This document shows, piece by piece, positions 37,882 through 47,291 of a DNA stretch of 64,000 bases. Origin of the DNA: a bacterium (lineage in GTDB: Bacteria > Babelota > Babeliae > Babelales > Vermiphilaceae). Below the pieces are notes generated by a model that did no database searches, had not been told where the DNA came from, and saw nothing but the letters and a program-made list of their open reading frames with translations. Positions within the stretch are counted from its first letter, which is position 1. The number at the start of each line of letters is the position of its first letter. The stretch lies in the NCBI GenBank assembly GCA_016699125.1, contig CP064961.1, positions 1 through 64,000 of the forward strand, in the 5' to 3' direction. A program made the translations under genes and the position numbers.

Positions 37882-38481
37882 CTAAAGGAAATCAATATTA
37901 AATATTTTATTTTTTCCATTCATTCTTTGATATACGGTAAGTACATCATTAATCCATTGATCAAGTGCTTTGTTTAGAGCTAAATCTAAAGTTTCTATGC
38001 TGATCATGTCAATAGGTATATGTTCAATTTTTTTTAAAAAAGCTAGTGCTAGCATATTTTCTTCTTGATAAAGGCCTAACAACCATAATAGCCTTGCTAA
38101 AAATATTTTTTTCCAAATAGCTGTATCGTAATATAAAATCATTTTCTCATCATATAAAAGTGTTAAATGTCTAAAAATAGCTGGCATGGGATTATACAAA
38201 GGAGTAAATGCATATATAATATCAAAAACTGTATGTAAAAATACTATATCTTTTTTACCAGCAGACAAAGGTAAACTTTCGATTTTATAATGCTCTAAAT
38301 AATAGTTATTATAACGATTTTTTAAAAAATAGGTTATCATTCCTCCGAGTTTACATCCAGCAATATCTTGTATGATGATTTGCAACATCCCTTTGTGTTC
38401 GTCAAGGATAAATGCTTTTCTGAGGTTTAATGGTTTAAAAACTATAATGCCTAAGTCATTCATAAAACTCTGCTTTATCAT
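37882..38481 (-). CDS. Hypothetical protein upstream of the MscS channel
   Basis: The 199-residue protein is not recognised and has no signal peptide. It contains helices rich in Leu and aromatic residues (IWKKIFLARLLWLLGLYQEE) and a conserved-looking GCKLGGMITYFLKN. It lies 6 bp before the channel gene, so it is probably cotranscribed. It could regulate or partner the channel, but this is inference from position only. Confidence 0.55.
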   Translation of the reverse strand: MIKQSFMNDLGIIVFKPLNLRKAFILDEHKGMLQIIIQDIAGCKLGGMITYFLKNRYNNYYLEHYKIESLPLSAGKKDIVFLHTVFDIIYAFTPLYNPMPAIFRHLTLLYDEKMILYYDTAIWKKIFLARLLWLLGLYQEENMLALAFLKKIEHIPIDMISIETLDLALNKALDQWINDVLTVYQRMNGKNKIFNIDFL

Positions 38482-38606
38482 AAATGCTTTTTAGTATAAA
38501 GAAATGCATAAGAAATATATATAACATGATAAAAAATATTCTTCTTTACTTGTCCTAATTTCTTTTTTTACAATTATAGCATATGATTTATTTTTAAAAG
38601 TTTTCT

Positions 38607-40295
38607 ATGGGTAATATTGGAAATAATAAGAAGTTTAAACTGTCTGTACGTGTTAAGCTTAGTGTATTAGTATTGTTTTTTTTACATTCGCTTTTCTTTC
38701 ATGCAAATGAAGCACCTGCTCCGAAGCTTACCGTGATTCTTGTTATTGATCAATTTGCTGCTCATTTATTGCAAAAAGTGAGACCATTTGTCAAGCATGG
38801 TTTTCAATCTTTATTAAAAAATGGAATTATTTACGAACATGCGTTTGTACCGTATGGTATCCCTACCACTGCGCCTGGTCACTGTTCGTTGAATACGGGA
38901 ACGACTCCTTCAAACCATGGAATTGTGAGCAATACATGGCGTAGTCGGCAGCAAAATGTGGCGGCCGATCAAGATCAAAATTATCCGACATTTTTTAATG
39001 AAGCCGATGGTAGGTCACCTGTAAATATTGTACTAGAGGGGATTTCTGATAGTTTTGCCAGAATGTCGACGCCTGCAGATCCCCATTATGTATTTTCAGT
39101 TGCTGGAAAAAGTCGTAGTGCAATATGTACGGCAAATAAGTTAGGCAAGGCCCTATGGTTTGATCAAGACAAGGGGCTTTTTACTTCAAGCCGATTTTAT
39201 TTTAATGAGTTTCCACAATGGGTGAATGATTTTAATAAAAAGGAAGATTTTTATCACGAAAACAAAAGCATTACGTGGAAATCTGTTTTTCCGCTTGATC
39301 ATGTAGCATATAAATATGTGGTGAATAATGGATATGATCATACTATTTTAAAAAAGTCTTTAATTAATACTACCTTTAAACCGAATCATATGATTCATAA
39401 AAAACATGATGATCTGAATAAGGCGTATGCGTATCTTGAACTAACCCCACAGATTAATCAGCATCTATTTGATTTGGCGTTTCAGACGGTACAATACCAT
39501 TTAAAACAAAAAAAAAGGGGGCGTATGTTGTTATGGGTTTGTGTAAGTGCTACCGATAAGATTGGGCACCTGATGGGACCTGAAAGTTATGAAACATTTG
39601 ACATGCTCTATCATCTTGATAGGCAGTTTGGTGCATTTATGAAACAAATAAAAAGAACTATTGGGTTGCAAAATACTTTATTCGTATTAACTGCAGATCA
39701 CGGTATCGCAAGTATTCCTGAATTAGCTAAAGGTCGTGGTCATGTCCATGCGCAAAGAATCAATAAAAAAGTCCTTAAAACTGAAATTAATGAGTTTATT
39801 GAAGAAAAATATGGAATTGTGAACTGTTGTACGGATGTGCAGGCTGCCAATGTATACCTTAATTTGATAGAAAGTGAATCCAAGAAAAATACTGTCATTC
39901 ATGCAGTAAAACGGTTTTTGTTATCAAAAAAATATATTCGCAATGCGTGGAGTTATTATGAATTAGTTACTACTCCCATGGTTCCGGGAAGCATAGAAGC
40001 TCTGTTCAGAAATCAGATATTTTTAAATAGGTCAGGTGATATTATTTTTCAGATTGCACCGCATTGTTTAATTGACGACAAAAAGACCGGGACTGCCCAC
40101 GATACGCCTTATTCTGACAATACCCATGTGCCGCTTATTCTATACCAGCAAGGGGTCTATGAACAAAAAACAGTCATTGATCGCGTCTATTTTACACAAC
40201 TTGCAAATAGTCTTGCACATGTTTTAAAGGTTCCCGCTCCAGATGCTTCAACTATGCCGATTTTGCCAAAATTAAAACCGTTTTGGCAGGATTAA
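38607..40295 (+). CDS. Exported alkaline phosphatase (PafA-like)
   Basis: The 562-residue protein has a signal peptide (LSVLVLFFLHSLFFHA-NEAPAP). The alkaline phosphatase superfamily core is complete: VILVIDQFAAHLL (metal Asp), IPTTAPGHCSLNTGTTPSNH (Thr nucleophile in TAPGH), VCVSATDKIGHLMGP, VLTADHGIASIPE and a GTAHDTPYSDNTHVPL His site. This layout matches PafA and related periplasmic phosphomonoesterases or phosphodiesterases that use two Zn2+. It would release phosphate from organic phosphates outside the membrane. It faces the M3 oligopeptidase gene 8 bp away, convergent. Confidence 0.88.
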   Translation: MGNIGNNKKFKLSVRVKLSVLVLFFLHSLFFHANEAPAPKLTVILVIDQFAAHLLQKVRPFVKHGFQSLLKNGIIYEHAFVPYGIPTTAPGHCSLNTGTTPSNHGIVSNTWRSRQQNVAADQDQNYPTFFNEADGRSPVNIVLEGISDSFARMSTPADPHYVFSVAGKSRSAICTANKLGKALWFDQDKGLFTSSRFYFNEFPQWVNDFNKKEDFYHENKSITWKSVFPLDHVAYKYVVNNGYDHTILKKSLINTTFKPNHMIHKKHDDLNKAYAYLELTPQINQHLFDLAFQTVQYHLKQKKRGRMLLWVCVSATDKIGHLMGPESYETFDMLYHLDRQFGAFMKQIKRTIGLQNTLFVLTADHGIASIPELAKGRGHVHAQRINKKVLKTEINEFIEEKYGIVNCCTDVQAANVYLNLIESESKKNTVIHAVKRFLLSKKYIRNAWSYYELVTTPMVPGSIEALFRNQIFLNRSGDIIFQIAPHCLIDDKKTGTAHDTPYSDNTHVPLILYQQGVYEQKTVIDRVYFTQLANSLAHVLKVPAPDASTMPILPKLKPFWQD

Positions 40296-40302
40296 TGACA
40301 AG

Positions 40303-42414
40303 TTAACTGGTCGGTTTTAGCTTCTTAAAGAAAGCTTCCGTTGAAGGCTTTCTGTTTAAAAATCGTTCTAGCATAATATACGGATCTTGGGTGCCGCCTG
40401 GTTTTAAAATGAGGTCGACGTATCGTTCTCCAACAGTGTTGTTAGTCAAGCCGTGTTCTTTGATATATGCAAAAAGATCTTCTGCAAAAACAAGTGCCCA
40501 TAAATAGCTATAATATTTTGATGCGTATCCAGTTAAATGTCCAAATGATGCATAAAAATGGGTGTCTGGTGCAAAATCAACATGTGAAATACATTCCTGA
40601 TGCAATGATTCTGAAAGGTTATAAAAACTTTTCAAATCAGTAATTTCATGGCAAGCGAGTGCAAATTTTGATAAAAATGCTTGTCTTTGTACAAAATATC
40701 CAGTTGCCAAGTCTTGCGAACTTACAATTTTTTCAAGCATCTGTTCGTCAAGCGGTGCTTGGGTTAGGTAGTGACAGCTTATTCTGCGTAAAATATTCTT
40801 GTCTGATAACCACTTTTCCAAGAGTTGGGATGGTACTTCTACAAAATCGGTTTTGGTGGCGGTACCAGAGAGAGTAATGACGCGGGTCATGCCTAGTATT
40901 GCATGTAATGCATGGCCAAATTCATGAAAAAATGTTTTTACATCAGCTCGTGTTAATAAAGCCGGTTTATGCTCGGATGCTGGAGGAAAATTTGCAAATA
41001 CTACGCAAAGGCCTTTGTGTTTTAGATTATATTTATCAAAAAAAACTGGCACTACAGTTAATTCAGCGGCGTGTGAATATTTATCTGGTCTTGGAAATAG
41101 GTCAAGTAAAATGGTTCCTAATAAGTTTTGATTACTATCAAATACCTGAATTATGCGTACATCGTAGTGCCAAAAATTATTATTAGAATCAATGTGTTTG
41201 AAGGTGACTCCTAAAAATTCTGTATAGATAGCAAGGAGTTCTTTTATCGTTGTTTCAAGAGGAAAGTATTCAGCGAGTTTCTGTTCATCAATATCAAAAA
41301 ACTGTTTTTTATACAGATTGCGAACAAAATCTAAATCGCATGGCATTACTTTTCCCTCTATCCATTCAATCGAATGATGTTTTATTGTTTTAAATTTTTC
41401 AAATTCTTCAGTAGTTTTATCTGTAGCATGAAAAAGTAGATCGTTTAAAAAAGTATGTACTCTTTCTACAGAGCCAGCCATCTGTTCAGCAAGATCCAAT
41501 GCTGCATAATTTTCAAATCCTAATAACTGAGCTAATTCTTGTCTTTTTTGAATAAGTTTGAGCAAGGTATCTTTGTTTTCAGGGTAGCCTCTATTGTGAA
41601 AGGCGTAGTAAAGTTTTTCTCTGATATTTTTGTTTGTGCAATATTGCATCGTATACATGTAGGTTGGATAGTCCAGATGAAGCTCATAATAGTCATTAGC
41701 CTGTGGCAGTGCTTTGATGAATGAATCATCTAGGCCTGTAAGTTCGTCTTTTTTTGCAAGTATGTGGCTTTTATCTTTTGTAATTGCGGCTTCAAAGTCG
41801 AGCGAAAGTTGGGCGATATCCTTTTTAAGTTGTAAAAAATGTGAAAAATCAGTGTCTATCAAAGAAAGTCCTGCGTATTGAAACATCCGATTTGTGAATT
41901 CAACAAAGTACTGTCTTTCTTCTGAAAGGACTTCCTGCGGGTAAAACTCATGGTAGTATTGCTTCCATACTGAATATACTTTTTTATTAGTGTTGACCTG
42001 TTCAAGGAATGCGTCTGTGATAAGCTGTATGGCCTTGCGTGCTTTTTCTCTGGTAGGTTCATCGGGTGACAGGAGTGCCAGTACATTACACACAGATTGC
42101 CAGATAGCTGCATCGGAGATAGTTTGTATTTGATCGAGTCTACTTGCAACGGTTATATAGCTGATTTTGCGAACATTGCACAGTACCTGTACCTCCTTTT
42201 TTAGTGCTTCAATGTAACGTTCAGTTCGAGGAAGAATCTGATCTGAAGGTACGTCAAATAACAATATGCAATCATCGATCGATTTTGCCTTTTCAAATAA
42301 CAGAGGTTCGGCTTTTTTTCCATAGTTAAAGATTAAAAACATGAGAAAGCAGAAAGAAAAAATAGGATAAAATTTACTTATTGGTCTTATTCTGGTAGTT
42401 TTTCTTCGTTCCAT
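40303..42414 (-). CDS. M3-family zinc oligopeptidase, possibly exported
   Basis: About 703 residues from the ATG at 42414, which has a GAGGAA SD; the frame to 42438 is upstream. The zinc motif FFHEFGHALHAIL appears near residue 500, with the distal Glu ~27 residues later (VEVPSQLLEKW). The C-terminal oligopeptidase features (HLTGYASKYYSYLWALVFAEDLF, RFLNRKPSTEAFFKKL) match thimet oligopeptidase/Dcp. It has a hydrophobic N-terminal segment (FYPIFSFCFLMFLIF), so it may be anchored or exported, which is unusual because OpdA/PrlC types are cytosolic. It should degrade peptides up to ~20 residues. Confidence 0.87.
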   Translation of the reverse strand: MERRKTTRIRPISKFYPIFSFCFLMFLIFNYGKKAEPLLFEKAKSIDDCILLFDVPSDQILPRTERYIEALKKEVQVLCNVRKISYITVASRLDQIQTISDAAIWQSVCNVLALLSPDEPTREKARKAIQLITDAFLEQVNTNKKVYSVWKQYYHEFYPQEVLSEERQYFVEFTNRMFQYAGLSLIDTDFSHFLQLKKDIAQLSLDFEAAITKDKSHILAKKDELTGLDDSFIKALPQANDYYELHLDYPTYMYTMQYCTNKNIREKLYYAFHNRGYPENKDTLLKLIQKRQELAQLLGFENYAALDLAEQMAGSVERVHTFLNDLLFHATDKTTEEFEKFKTIKHHSIEWIEGKVMPCDLDFVRNLYKKQFFDIDEQKLAEYFPLETTIKELLAIYTEFLGVTFKHIDSNNNFWHYDVRIIQVFDSNQNLLGTILLDLFPRPDKYSHAAELTVVPVFFDKYNLKHKGLCVVFANFPPASEHKPALLTRADVKTFFHEFGHALHAILGMTRVITLSGTATKTDFVEVPSQLLEKWLSDKNILRRISCHYLTQAPLDEQMLEKIVSSQDLATGYFVQRQAFLSKFALACHEITDLKSFYNLSESLHQECISHVDFAPDTHFYASFGHLTGYASKYYSYLWALVFAEDLFAYIKEHGLTNNTVGERYVDLILKPGGTQDPYIMLERFLNRKPSTEAFFKKLKPTS

Positions 42415-42482
42415 AATCGTTCCTCGATGGTGCTGCAATATGTTACTATACTATAGAAGATAATTATTGACTAGGAAATCGC

Positions 42483-43181
42483 GTGCGCAAACTTATTTTT
42501 TTTGTATATTTTATTCTGATTATAAGCTCGGTTTGTTTTTTAAATATATATGGTTCTGCTCCATCACAAAGCGGGAGTACAATTGTATGTTTTGTAACAC
42601 AGGGCCAGATGCCAGTTATCAAGTGGCCGTGTAAATTTTCAGTTGAGGCAGGTAAGCTGCCAACCAACTACACCGTGCATCCATTAAACTGTTTGATACA
42701 AGCCGGGATTTTGTGTGGGGTTGCCAAAACATGTAATATGACAGATGCTTCATGACCCTTTTTTATGGGTATGGCAACGCCAACGCTCTATTTTTTGCAA
42801 CAGTTTTTTGTGCGTACTTCAGTTAAAAAGCATGGAGTGCAAAGTAGTCAGCCTGCTTTAGTTATTCATGATAGGAGAGAAAAGGATATAATTGCGATTA
42901 GTGGTTATGCAGTGTACACAATTGATTGCAGAGCTATCAATAAAGCGTTCTTTGAGAATAAAGTTTTCAAAGTGGAAGATTATGGTACTTTTAATTGTTA
43001 TTATCTCGACAAAAGCTGGCCTCAACCTAATGTTCAAAGAGCTGGTGATTATGCGAAAGTAAATATCACTTCTGAAGGCCCCGGATGGTCTTTTCGGTCT
43101 TGGGTTCTCATAATTGGTTCCATGGGCCTGCTATTTTACCATCGAAATACAGTTTATGATCGGTTGGTTGCGTCATTATGA
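42483..43181 (+). pseudogene. Exported anchored protein gene with an in-frame TGA
   Basis: Two open segments share one frame: 42483-42755 (GTG start, AGGAA SD, signal peptide LIFFVYFILIISSVCFLNIYG-S) and 42765-43181 (no SD, no signal, but a C-terminal helix WVLIIGSMGLLFYH). Only a TGA at 42753-42755 separates them, with 3 codons between it and the ATG at 42765. Joined, they give ~232 residues with the signal and anchor layout of the next gene (129 residues), and both end with a Trp-Ser segment before the anchor. A nonsense mutation is the simplest view. Two separate genes, or readthrough, remain possible. Not in any family I know. Confidence 0.6.
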
Positions 43182-43567
43182 AATACGACACATTTTTCTA
43201 TCTCAGCTTATTTTGTTGTACAGTGACTTGGAGTAATGATCTAAAAAACGTTATAAATAATCGTGGAACAGTCATTATCAATGAAGGTGGTAACGTTCAC
43301 GCCGCATTAGAGGATGATTTTAAAACGATAAAAATACGTGATAATTCGAAGCTTGAGTTTGACTGTCAAAATAAGCGATTTAAATTTGAAGTTGGCGACA
43401 ACTGTTCGTTGGCTTTACATAATGTAAAAAATCCGGAAGATATCGAAATTGATGCCGGTCAAAACTGTCATGTGACGGTTGTAGCAAGTAAACCGAACAC
43501 GTGGTCAGCAAAAACTGTTCTTTTTATTGCAGTTGCCAACATAGCGATGTTGTGCCATTTTTTTTGA
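43178..43567 (+). CDS. Exported anchored hypothetical protein
   Basis: The 129-residue protein overlaps the preceding frame by ATGA (43178-43181), so it is translationally coupled. It has a signal peptide (FFYLSLFCCTVTWS-ND), a beta-rich middle (VIINEGGNVHAALEDDFKTI, KFEVGDNCSLALHN) and a C-terminal helix (TWSAKTVLFIAVANIAMLCHFF). The hexad-like alternation of G/N and hydrophobics resembles a small parallel beta-helix, which is only an impression. It probably works in the envelope together with the broken gene upstream. Confidence 0.55.
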   Translation: MKYDTFFYLSLFCCTVTWSNDLKNVINNRGTVIINEGGNVHAALEDDFKTIKIRDNSKLEFDCQNKRFKFEVGDNCSLALHNVKNPEDIEIDAGQNCHVTVVASKPNTWSAKTVLFIAVANIAMLCHFF

Positions 43568-43579
43568 TAGACACCTTAT

Positions 43580-44377
43580 TTAGATCTGTTTTTTTGGGTA
43601 CTTTTTCTGTTTGATTGGCTCTACCGGATCAGCCTGTATTGGGCCATCTGAAAGCCCGCGTACAAACTGATACATGTACGGGTTGTCTGTTTCAAATGCA
43701 GTTGAGGCCAGACCGGCATATTGAATTTTTCCATCGTGCAAAAGTGCGACATGGTCAGCATACTTTAAAATTTCAAGGTCGTGCGAAATAACTACAGAAG
43801 TTAAGTTAAAGGTTTTCTGCATCGAATGCATTAACTCGTGAATGACGCGTGAGGTTATCGGGTCAAGGCCAGTGGTTGGTTCATCATATAAAATAACTTC
43901 TGGTTTGGTAATCAAGGTGCGAGCCAAGCCAACCCGTTTTTTCATGCCGCCTGAAAGCTGTGACGGGTATTTATATAAGACCGCTTCTTCCAGATGTACC
44001 AACGCAAGCACCTCTTTTACAACGGTCAGGACTTTTTGTTTTTCAATACCTGCTTCCAGCTGTGTGATGCCAATATTTTCAAATACGTTCAACGAATCAA
44101 GTAATGCTGCCGATTGAAATACGTATCCAAATTTTGCAAAGATTGCAGGCAGCTCTTTCGGGGTAAGTTCGGTAATATTTACGCCATCAATAATAATCGA
44201 TCCTGAGGTTGGTTTTATCAAACCGATGATCTGTTTTAATAAAACTGATTTGCCTTCACCGGATTTTCCAATAACAACGGTCATTTTTCCAGTTTCAACG
44301 GTCAGATCGAGGTCATCAGTTACCCAGTTGTCATCAAACTGTTTTTTCAAATTACGTATCTCTATTTTTACCAACAT
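43580..44377 (-). CDS. mlaF: MlaF-type phospholipid ABC transporter ATPase
   Basis: About 266 residues from the ATG at 44377; a TTG at 44407 would extend it into mlaE. It is an ABC ATPase with GKSGEGKSVLLKQI (Walker A with Glu, typical of MlaF), FQSAALLDSLNV, LSGGMKKRVGLAR (signature) and VILYDEPTTGLDP (Walker B). The His switch is VISHD. MlaF drives lipid movement by MlaE between inner and outer membrane. It follows mlaE on the same transcript. The MCE partner sits far away at 20.8 kb. Confidence 0.92.
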   Translation of the reverse strand: MLVKIEIRNLKKQFDDNWVTDDLDLTVETGKMTVVIGKSGEGKSVLLKQIIGLIKPTSGSIIIDGVNITELTPKELPAIFAKFGYVFQSAALLDSLNVFENIGITQLEAGIEKQKVLTVVKEVLALVHLEEAVLYKYPSQLSGGMKKRVGLARTLITKPEVILYDEPTTGLDPITSRVIHELMHSMQKTFNLTSVVISHDLEILKYADHVALLHDGKIQYAGLASTAFETDNPYMYQFVRGLSDGPIQADPVEPIKQKKYPKKQI

Positions 44378-44393
44378 TGCTTTCTTTCTTGCA

Positions 44394-45194
44394 TTACAGA
44401 TGCTCAAGAATTTTTGTTAAAAAATAGTTTGCGATCAAAATCATAATCGAGCTTTGAACCACGCTTTCCGTGGTTGCTACACCGACACCATACGCTCCAC
44501 CGCGTGTATAAAAACCCTTAAAACAACCCACCCAAGCCAAAATGAAGCCAAAAAAGGCTGCTTTGATCAATCCGCTCGTGATATCGGTCATTTCAACGTA
44601 GGTTAAAATGCTACTTTGATAATCTTCCGGGCTTAACTGCAAAACATAAACACAGACGACATAACCGCCAATGATGCCAAAAATCATAGAAAAGATTGTT
44701 AAAAAAGGCATGATTACCGTACCCGCAACAAGTCGTGGGACAATCAGATATTGAAATGGGTCTATGCGCAGAGTGGTGAGTGCGTCAAGCTGCTCGGTGA
44801 TGCGCATGGTGCCGATTTCTGCAGCAATTGCAGAACATGCACGCCCAGTTACCATCAAACCACCCAGTACTGGTCCGAGTTCTCGAATCATTCCCAGCGC
44901 AACAACTGCTCCAATAAACTGTTCGCCACCTACTCGTTGAAACCCAATATACGTTTGTAAAGCAAAGACCATCCCCGCAAACATGCCTGTGAGGATAATG
45001 ATGTTAAATGATTCAACGCCAATTCTGTTCATCTGATAAAGCACTTTAGAGTACTGAAGTCGTTTTGTACCAAGCGTTGTAAGTGTCTGAAACAGAAACA
45101 TGAAAAATGTTCCAGCCCAAAAGCATAATCTGAAAAACGAATGACCAATTGAAGTAACAATAGAAAGGATGAGCTCTTCCAGTTTTTGATTCAT
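44394..45194 (-). CDS. mlaE: MlaE-type phospholipid ABC transporter permease
   Basis: The 266-residue protein shows the MlaE/YrbE core. RELGPVLGGLMVTGRACSAI and AAEIGTMRITEQLDALTTLR are hallmark stretches (E-x-GPV-x-x-x-x-x-GR; A-E-x-G-x-M-x-x-x-EQ-x-DA), with five or so transmembrane helices. It is the membrane part of the Mla lipid transporter with MlaF downstream and the MCE protein as partner. It is preceded by secG 13 bp away, so the three genes form one unit. Confidence 0.93.
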   Translation of the reverse strand: MNQKLEELILSIVTSIGHSFFRLCFWAGTFFMFLFQTLTTLGTKRLQYSKVLYQMNRIGVESFNIIILTGMFAGMVFALQTYIGFQRVGGEQFIGAVVALGMIRELGPVLGGLMVTGRACSAIAAEIGTMRITEQLDALTTLRIDPFQYLIVPRLVAGTVIMPFLTIFSMIFGIIGGYVVCVYVLQLSPEDYQSSILTYVEMTDITSGLIKAAFFGFILAWVGCFKGFYTRGGAYGVGVATTESVVQSSIMILIANYFLTKILEHL

Positions 45195-45207
45195 TGTTTC
45201 ATGCTAC

Positions 45208-45510
45208 TTACTTTTGAGAGGGAGTTGGAATTTTAACAGTAACTGGGGCAACAGTGGCCGTTGAAACAATCATTCTGCTTTGGTGAGACTTCATAAGTGC
45301 AAGTACAAATGAGAGTGCCATAAAAGTTCCGCCTAAAAACCAGGTTATTTTTTGAAAAAGATCTTGGCCACCCGATCCACCAAATAACATCTGTGATCCG
45401 CCCCCAAAACCTCCCAATCCCATACTTGATTTGGTTTTTTGTATTAAAATAATAAGAATGAGAAGTATGCAAACAAAAAAATAAACTGTCATCAATAGTC
45501 CGTAAAGCAT
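45208..45510 (-). CDS. secG: SecG preprotein translocase subunit
   Basis: The 100-residue protein has two transmembrane helices (YFFVCILLILIILIQ and ITWFLGGTFMALSFVLAL). Between them is the classic Gly-rich linker KSSMGLGGFGGGSQMLFGG. SecG helps SecYEG move proteins across the membrane, which fits the large number of Sec signal peptides here. Length is normal. Confidence 0.92.
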   Translation of the reverse strand: MLYGLLMTVYFFVCILLILIILIQKTKSSMGLGGFGGGSQMLFGGSGGQDLFQKITWFLGGTFMALSFVLALMKSHQSRMIVSTATVAPVTVKIPTPSQK

Positions 45511-45790
45511 AGAAGTTCCTTCTAATAGTTTGTTAGATATCTATTATCCTATTGTATTTTCAAACATTTGAAAATACAAACATTTAGTTTTTCTATAGGC
45601 TGTTCATTGTAAATTGAAAGGTGAGAAAAATGATGATTGAGTATTGATATAATTTATAAAAAGAATAAAATACTTTATATTGTTCGATTTATAGAAATTT
45701 TAAAATAATATTTTTATATTAATTTTATAATAAATCATATTTGTTGTAGCAATGTATTTTTATGTTTATATATAACTGAAAGGTATAAAT

Positions 45791-46144
45791 ATGGTGGTTT
45801 TTATTTTTTTATTAAGTGTTTCTATGATCATTGATATGTATGGTTCTGAGAATCAATTTGATGAGTATTTGCAAATAGCTTCGAATAATAATGAATCACT
45901 GCTTGAAGGAACAGAAAACGCTCAACCAGTCTGCAGAATTCAATATCATGGGCCTGAGGGAGCTGGATATTTTCCTGTTATACTGACTACTAGAAACGTT
46001 GATTATGTACAAGTTCATTCGCGATGCCGTATAGCAGTTTTCCGATCGGAGGCTTTGTTTGGAGAAATTGACAGACGAAGGACTCAACTTAGACAGGCTC
46101 CAACGAATACTTCGTTACCAGAAAGTGATGAAACACTTCGTTAA
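45791..46144 (+). CDS. Small exported hypothetical protein, probable third member of a local family
   Basis: The 117-residue protein starts MVVFIFLLSVSMIIDMYGS, a signal peptide that resembles those of the next two genes (MIMVIVILSM, MIMVILFLSM). The leader GAAAGGTAT before ATG also matches theirs. The mature part (CRIQYHGPEGAGYFPVIL) is unlike them and has no recognised family. The region 45511-45790 upstream is AT-rich with no other feature that I can name. Confidence 0.55.
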   Translation: MVVFIFLLSVSMIIDMYGSENQFDEYLQIASNNNESLLEGTENAQPVCRIQYHGPEGAGYFPVILTTRNVDYVQVHSRCRIAVFRSEALFGEIDRRRTQLRQAPTNTSLPESDETLR

Positions 46145-46256
46145 TGCTTTTTGTCGACCTGGTAACCTGTTTTTGTAAAATAATTTTATTTCAACGTTAG
46201 GAGGTATATTTTAGCGCTGAATGAGATTATACAAAAACTTTAGTAAAGAATAATAA

Positions 46257-46300
46257 AAACTCGGAGTTTTGGATCGTGAATCTGAACTTCGAGTTTTTTT
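46257..46300 (+). terminator. Intrinsic terminator, copy 1 of a duplicated cassette
   Basis: AAACTCGGAGTT (46257-46268) pairs with AACTTCGAGTTT (46285-46296), 12 bp with one G-U pair and a 16-nt loop, then T7. It ends the 117-residue gene's transcript. The same hairpin recurs at 47248-47291 with two G-U pairs, so the structure is preserved while bases change. Confidence 0.7.
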
Positions 46301-46365
46301 GTATTGAATTTTTTCTATTTTGATTAGTGGTCTCATATTGAAATAGTTCTGCTTCAATAAAAAGC

Positions 46366-46393
46366 TTGCATTTGCAATGTTTTAGCTTATAAT
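46366..46393 (+). promoter_or_regulatory. Promoter, copy 1 of a duplicated cassette
   Basis: TTGCAT (46366-46371) and TATAAT (46388-46393) are 16 bp apart. The leader is ~80 nt, ending with GAAAGG before the ATG at 46483. The same arrangement is present at 47357-47384. Confidence 0.65.
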
Positions 46394-46482
46394 ATTTTCA
46401 GTTTGTTTTGCAAGATTAACTGTTCTTTGAACTGTAACTGTATATCGACTTTTAAAAGTACGCAAACTGGAAAGGTATCTGT

Positions 46483-47208
46483 ATGATAATGGTAATTGTT
46501 ATACTGAGTATGTGTGGAATAATGAATCTTCAGGCAATGGAGCTTCAAATATCAGAAAAAGGTGATAGCTCTTTTTCGAATATCGTACTTCAAGTGCAAA
46601 TTAGTAATAAAAAACAATTTATTTTGAATAAATTATTCCTAACGGAAAATAAATCAAATGAAGCATTGGCCTATGAAAAAAATGCGATAACTGTTCTAGA
46701 TTCTGCTCCTCTAGACTATATTGTAAGATACTATATATCGATGAAAGCAATCGCATCGATGAAAAAAATCTGTTCTAAGTCTCTTGAAGTTCAAAAACGT
46801 GAAGAAAATAATACAGTGAGGTCTCAGCTTGGATCTTTTGACAAGTATTATAGATGTTTTTTTCTGAATGAGTTGCCGAAACCATACCAAAAAAGTAAGA
46901 AATATGCAACTGAGACAGCTCAGATTCAACCGTTTTTTCAAAACAGGACGACGCATGAAAATAGTGATAGAGATAGTAAGGCATTGGTGCTTTGGGTAGA
47001 TCCGAAAAAAACTCAGCCTGCTGCCTTAAAGGTGCGTGTAGAAACTCCTTTTGATGATAACCCATCAGCGCCTGATGAAACTGAAATTTTAGCAGAAGTA
47101 AATTTGTTTGATAAATCTGAACTGATGCCTGCAATGCTAGATTATCATTTTATGAGTAGCTTCAATGATAGAGATGAGCTTTCAAATGCGTCATGTCTTC
47201 TTCAGTAA
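46483..47208 (+). CDS. Exported hypothetical protein, duplicated-cassette family A
   Basis: The 241-residue protein starts MIMVIVILSMCGIMNLQA-M-E, a signal peptide that also ends in small residue then Met. Its upstream ~230 bp (terminator, promoter, leader) are near-identical to those of the next gene. The mature protein is only weakly similar to it, mainly at the end (PAMLDYHFMSSFN versus PAMADYDLISISN). It is probably an old duplicate. Function unknown. Confidence 0.6.
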   Translation: MIMVIVILSMCGIMNLQAMELQISEKGDSSFSNIVLQVQISNKKQFILNKLFLTENKSNEALAYEKNAITVLDSAPLDYIVRYYISMKAIASMKKICSKSLEVQKREENNTVRSQLGSFDKYYRCFFLNELPKPYQKSKKYATETAQIQPFFQNRTTHENSDRDSKALVLWVDPKKTQPAALKVRVETPFDDNPSAPDETEILAEVNLFDKSELMPAMLDYHFMSSFNDRDELSNASCLLQ

Positions 47209-47247
47209 AACTTTTATTGTATAAACAGCGTGATAAAGAATAGCAAA

Positions 47248-47291
47248 AAACTCGGAGTTTTGGATCGTGAATCTAAACTTTGAGTTTTTTT
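47248..47291 (+). terminator. Intrinsic terminator, copy 2 of a duplicated cassette
   Basis: AAACTCGGAGTT (47248-47259) pairs with AACTTTGAGTTT (47276-47287), 12 bp with two G-U pairs, then T7. It lies 40 bp after the 241-residue gene's stop and forms the left end of the cassette before the next gene. Confidence 0.7.

Noticed and set aside
42483..43181. Genetic code with TGA read as Trp
   Set aside because: A single interrupted gene is not evidence; a local nonsense mutation explains it more simply, and TGA also serves as the normal stop of pheT at its overlap with lspA.
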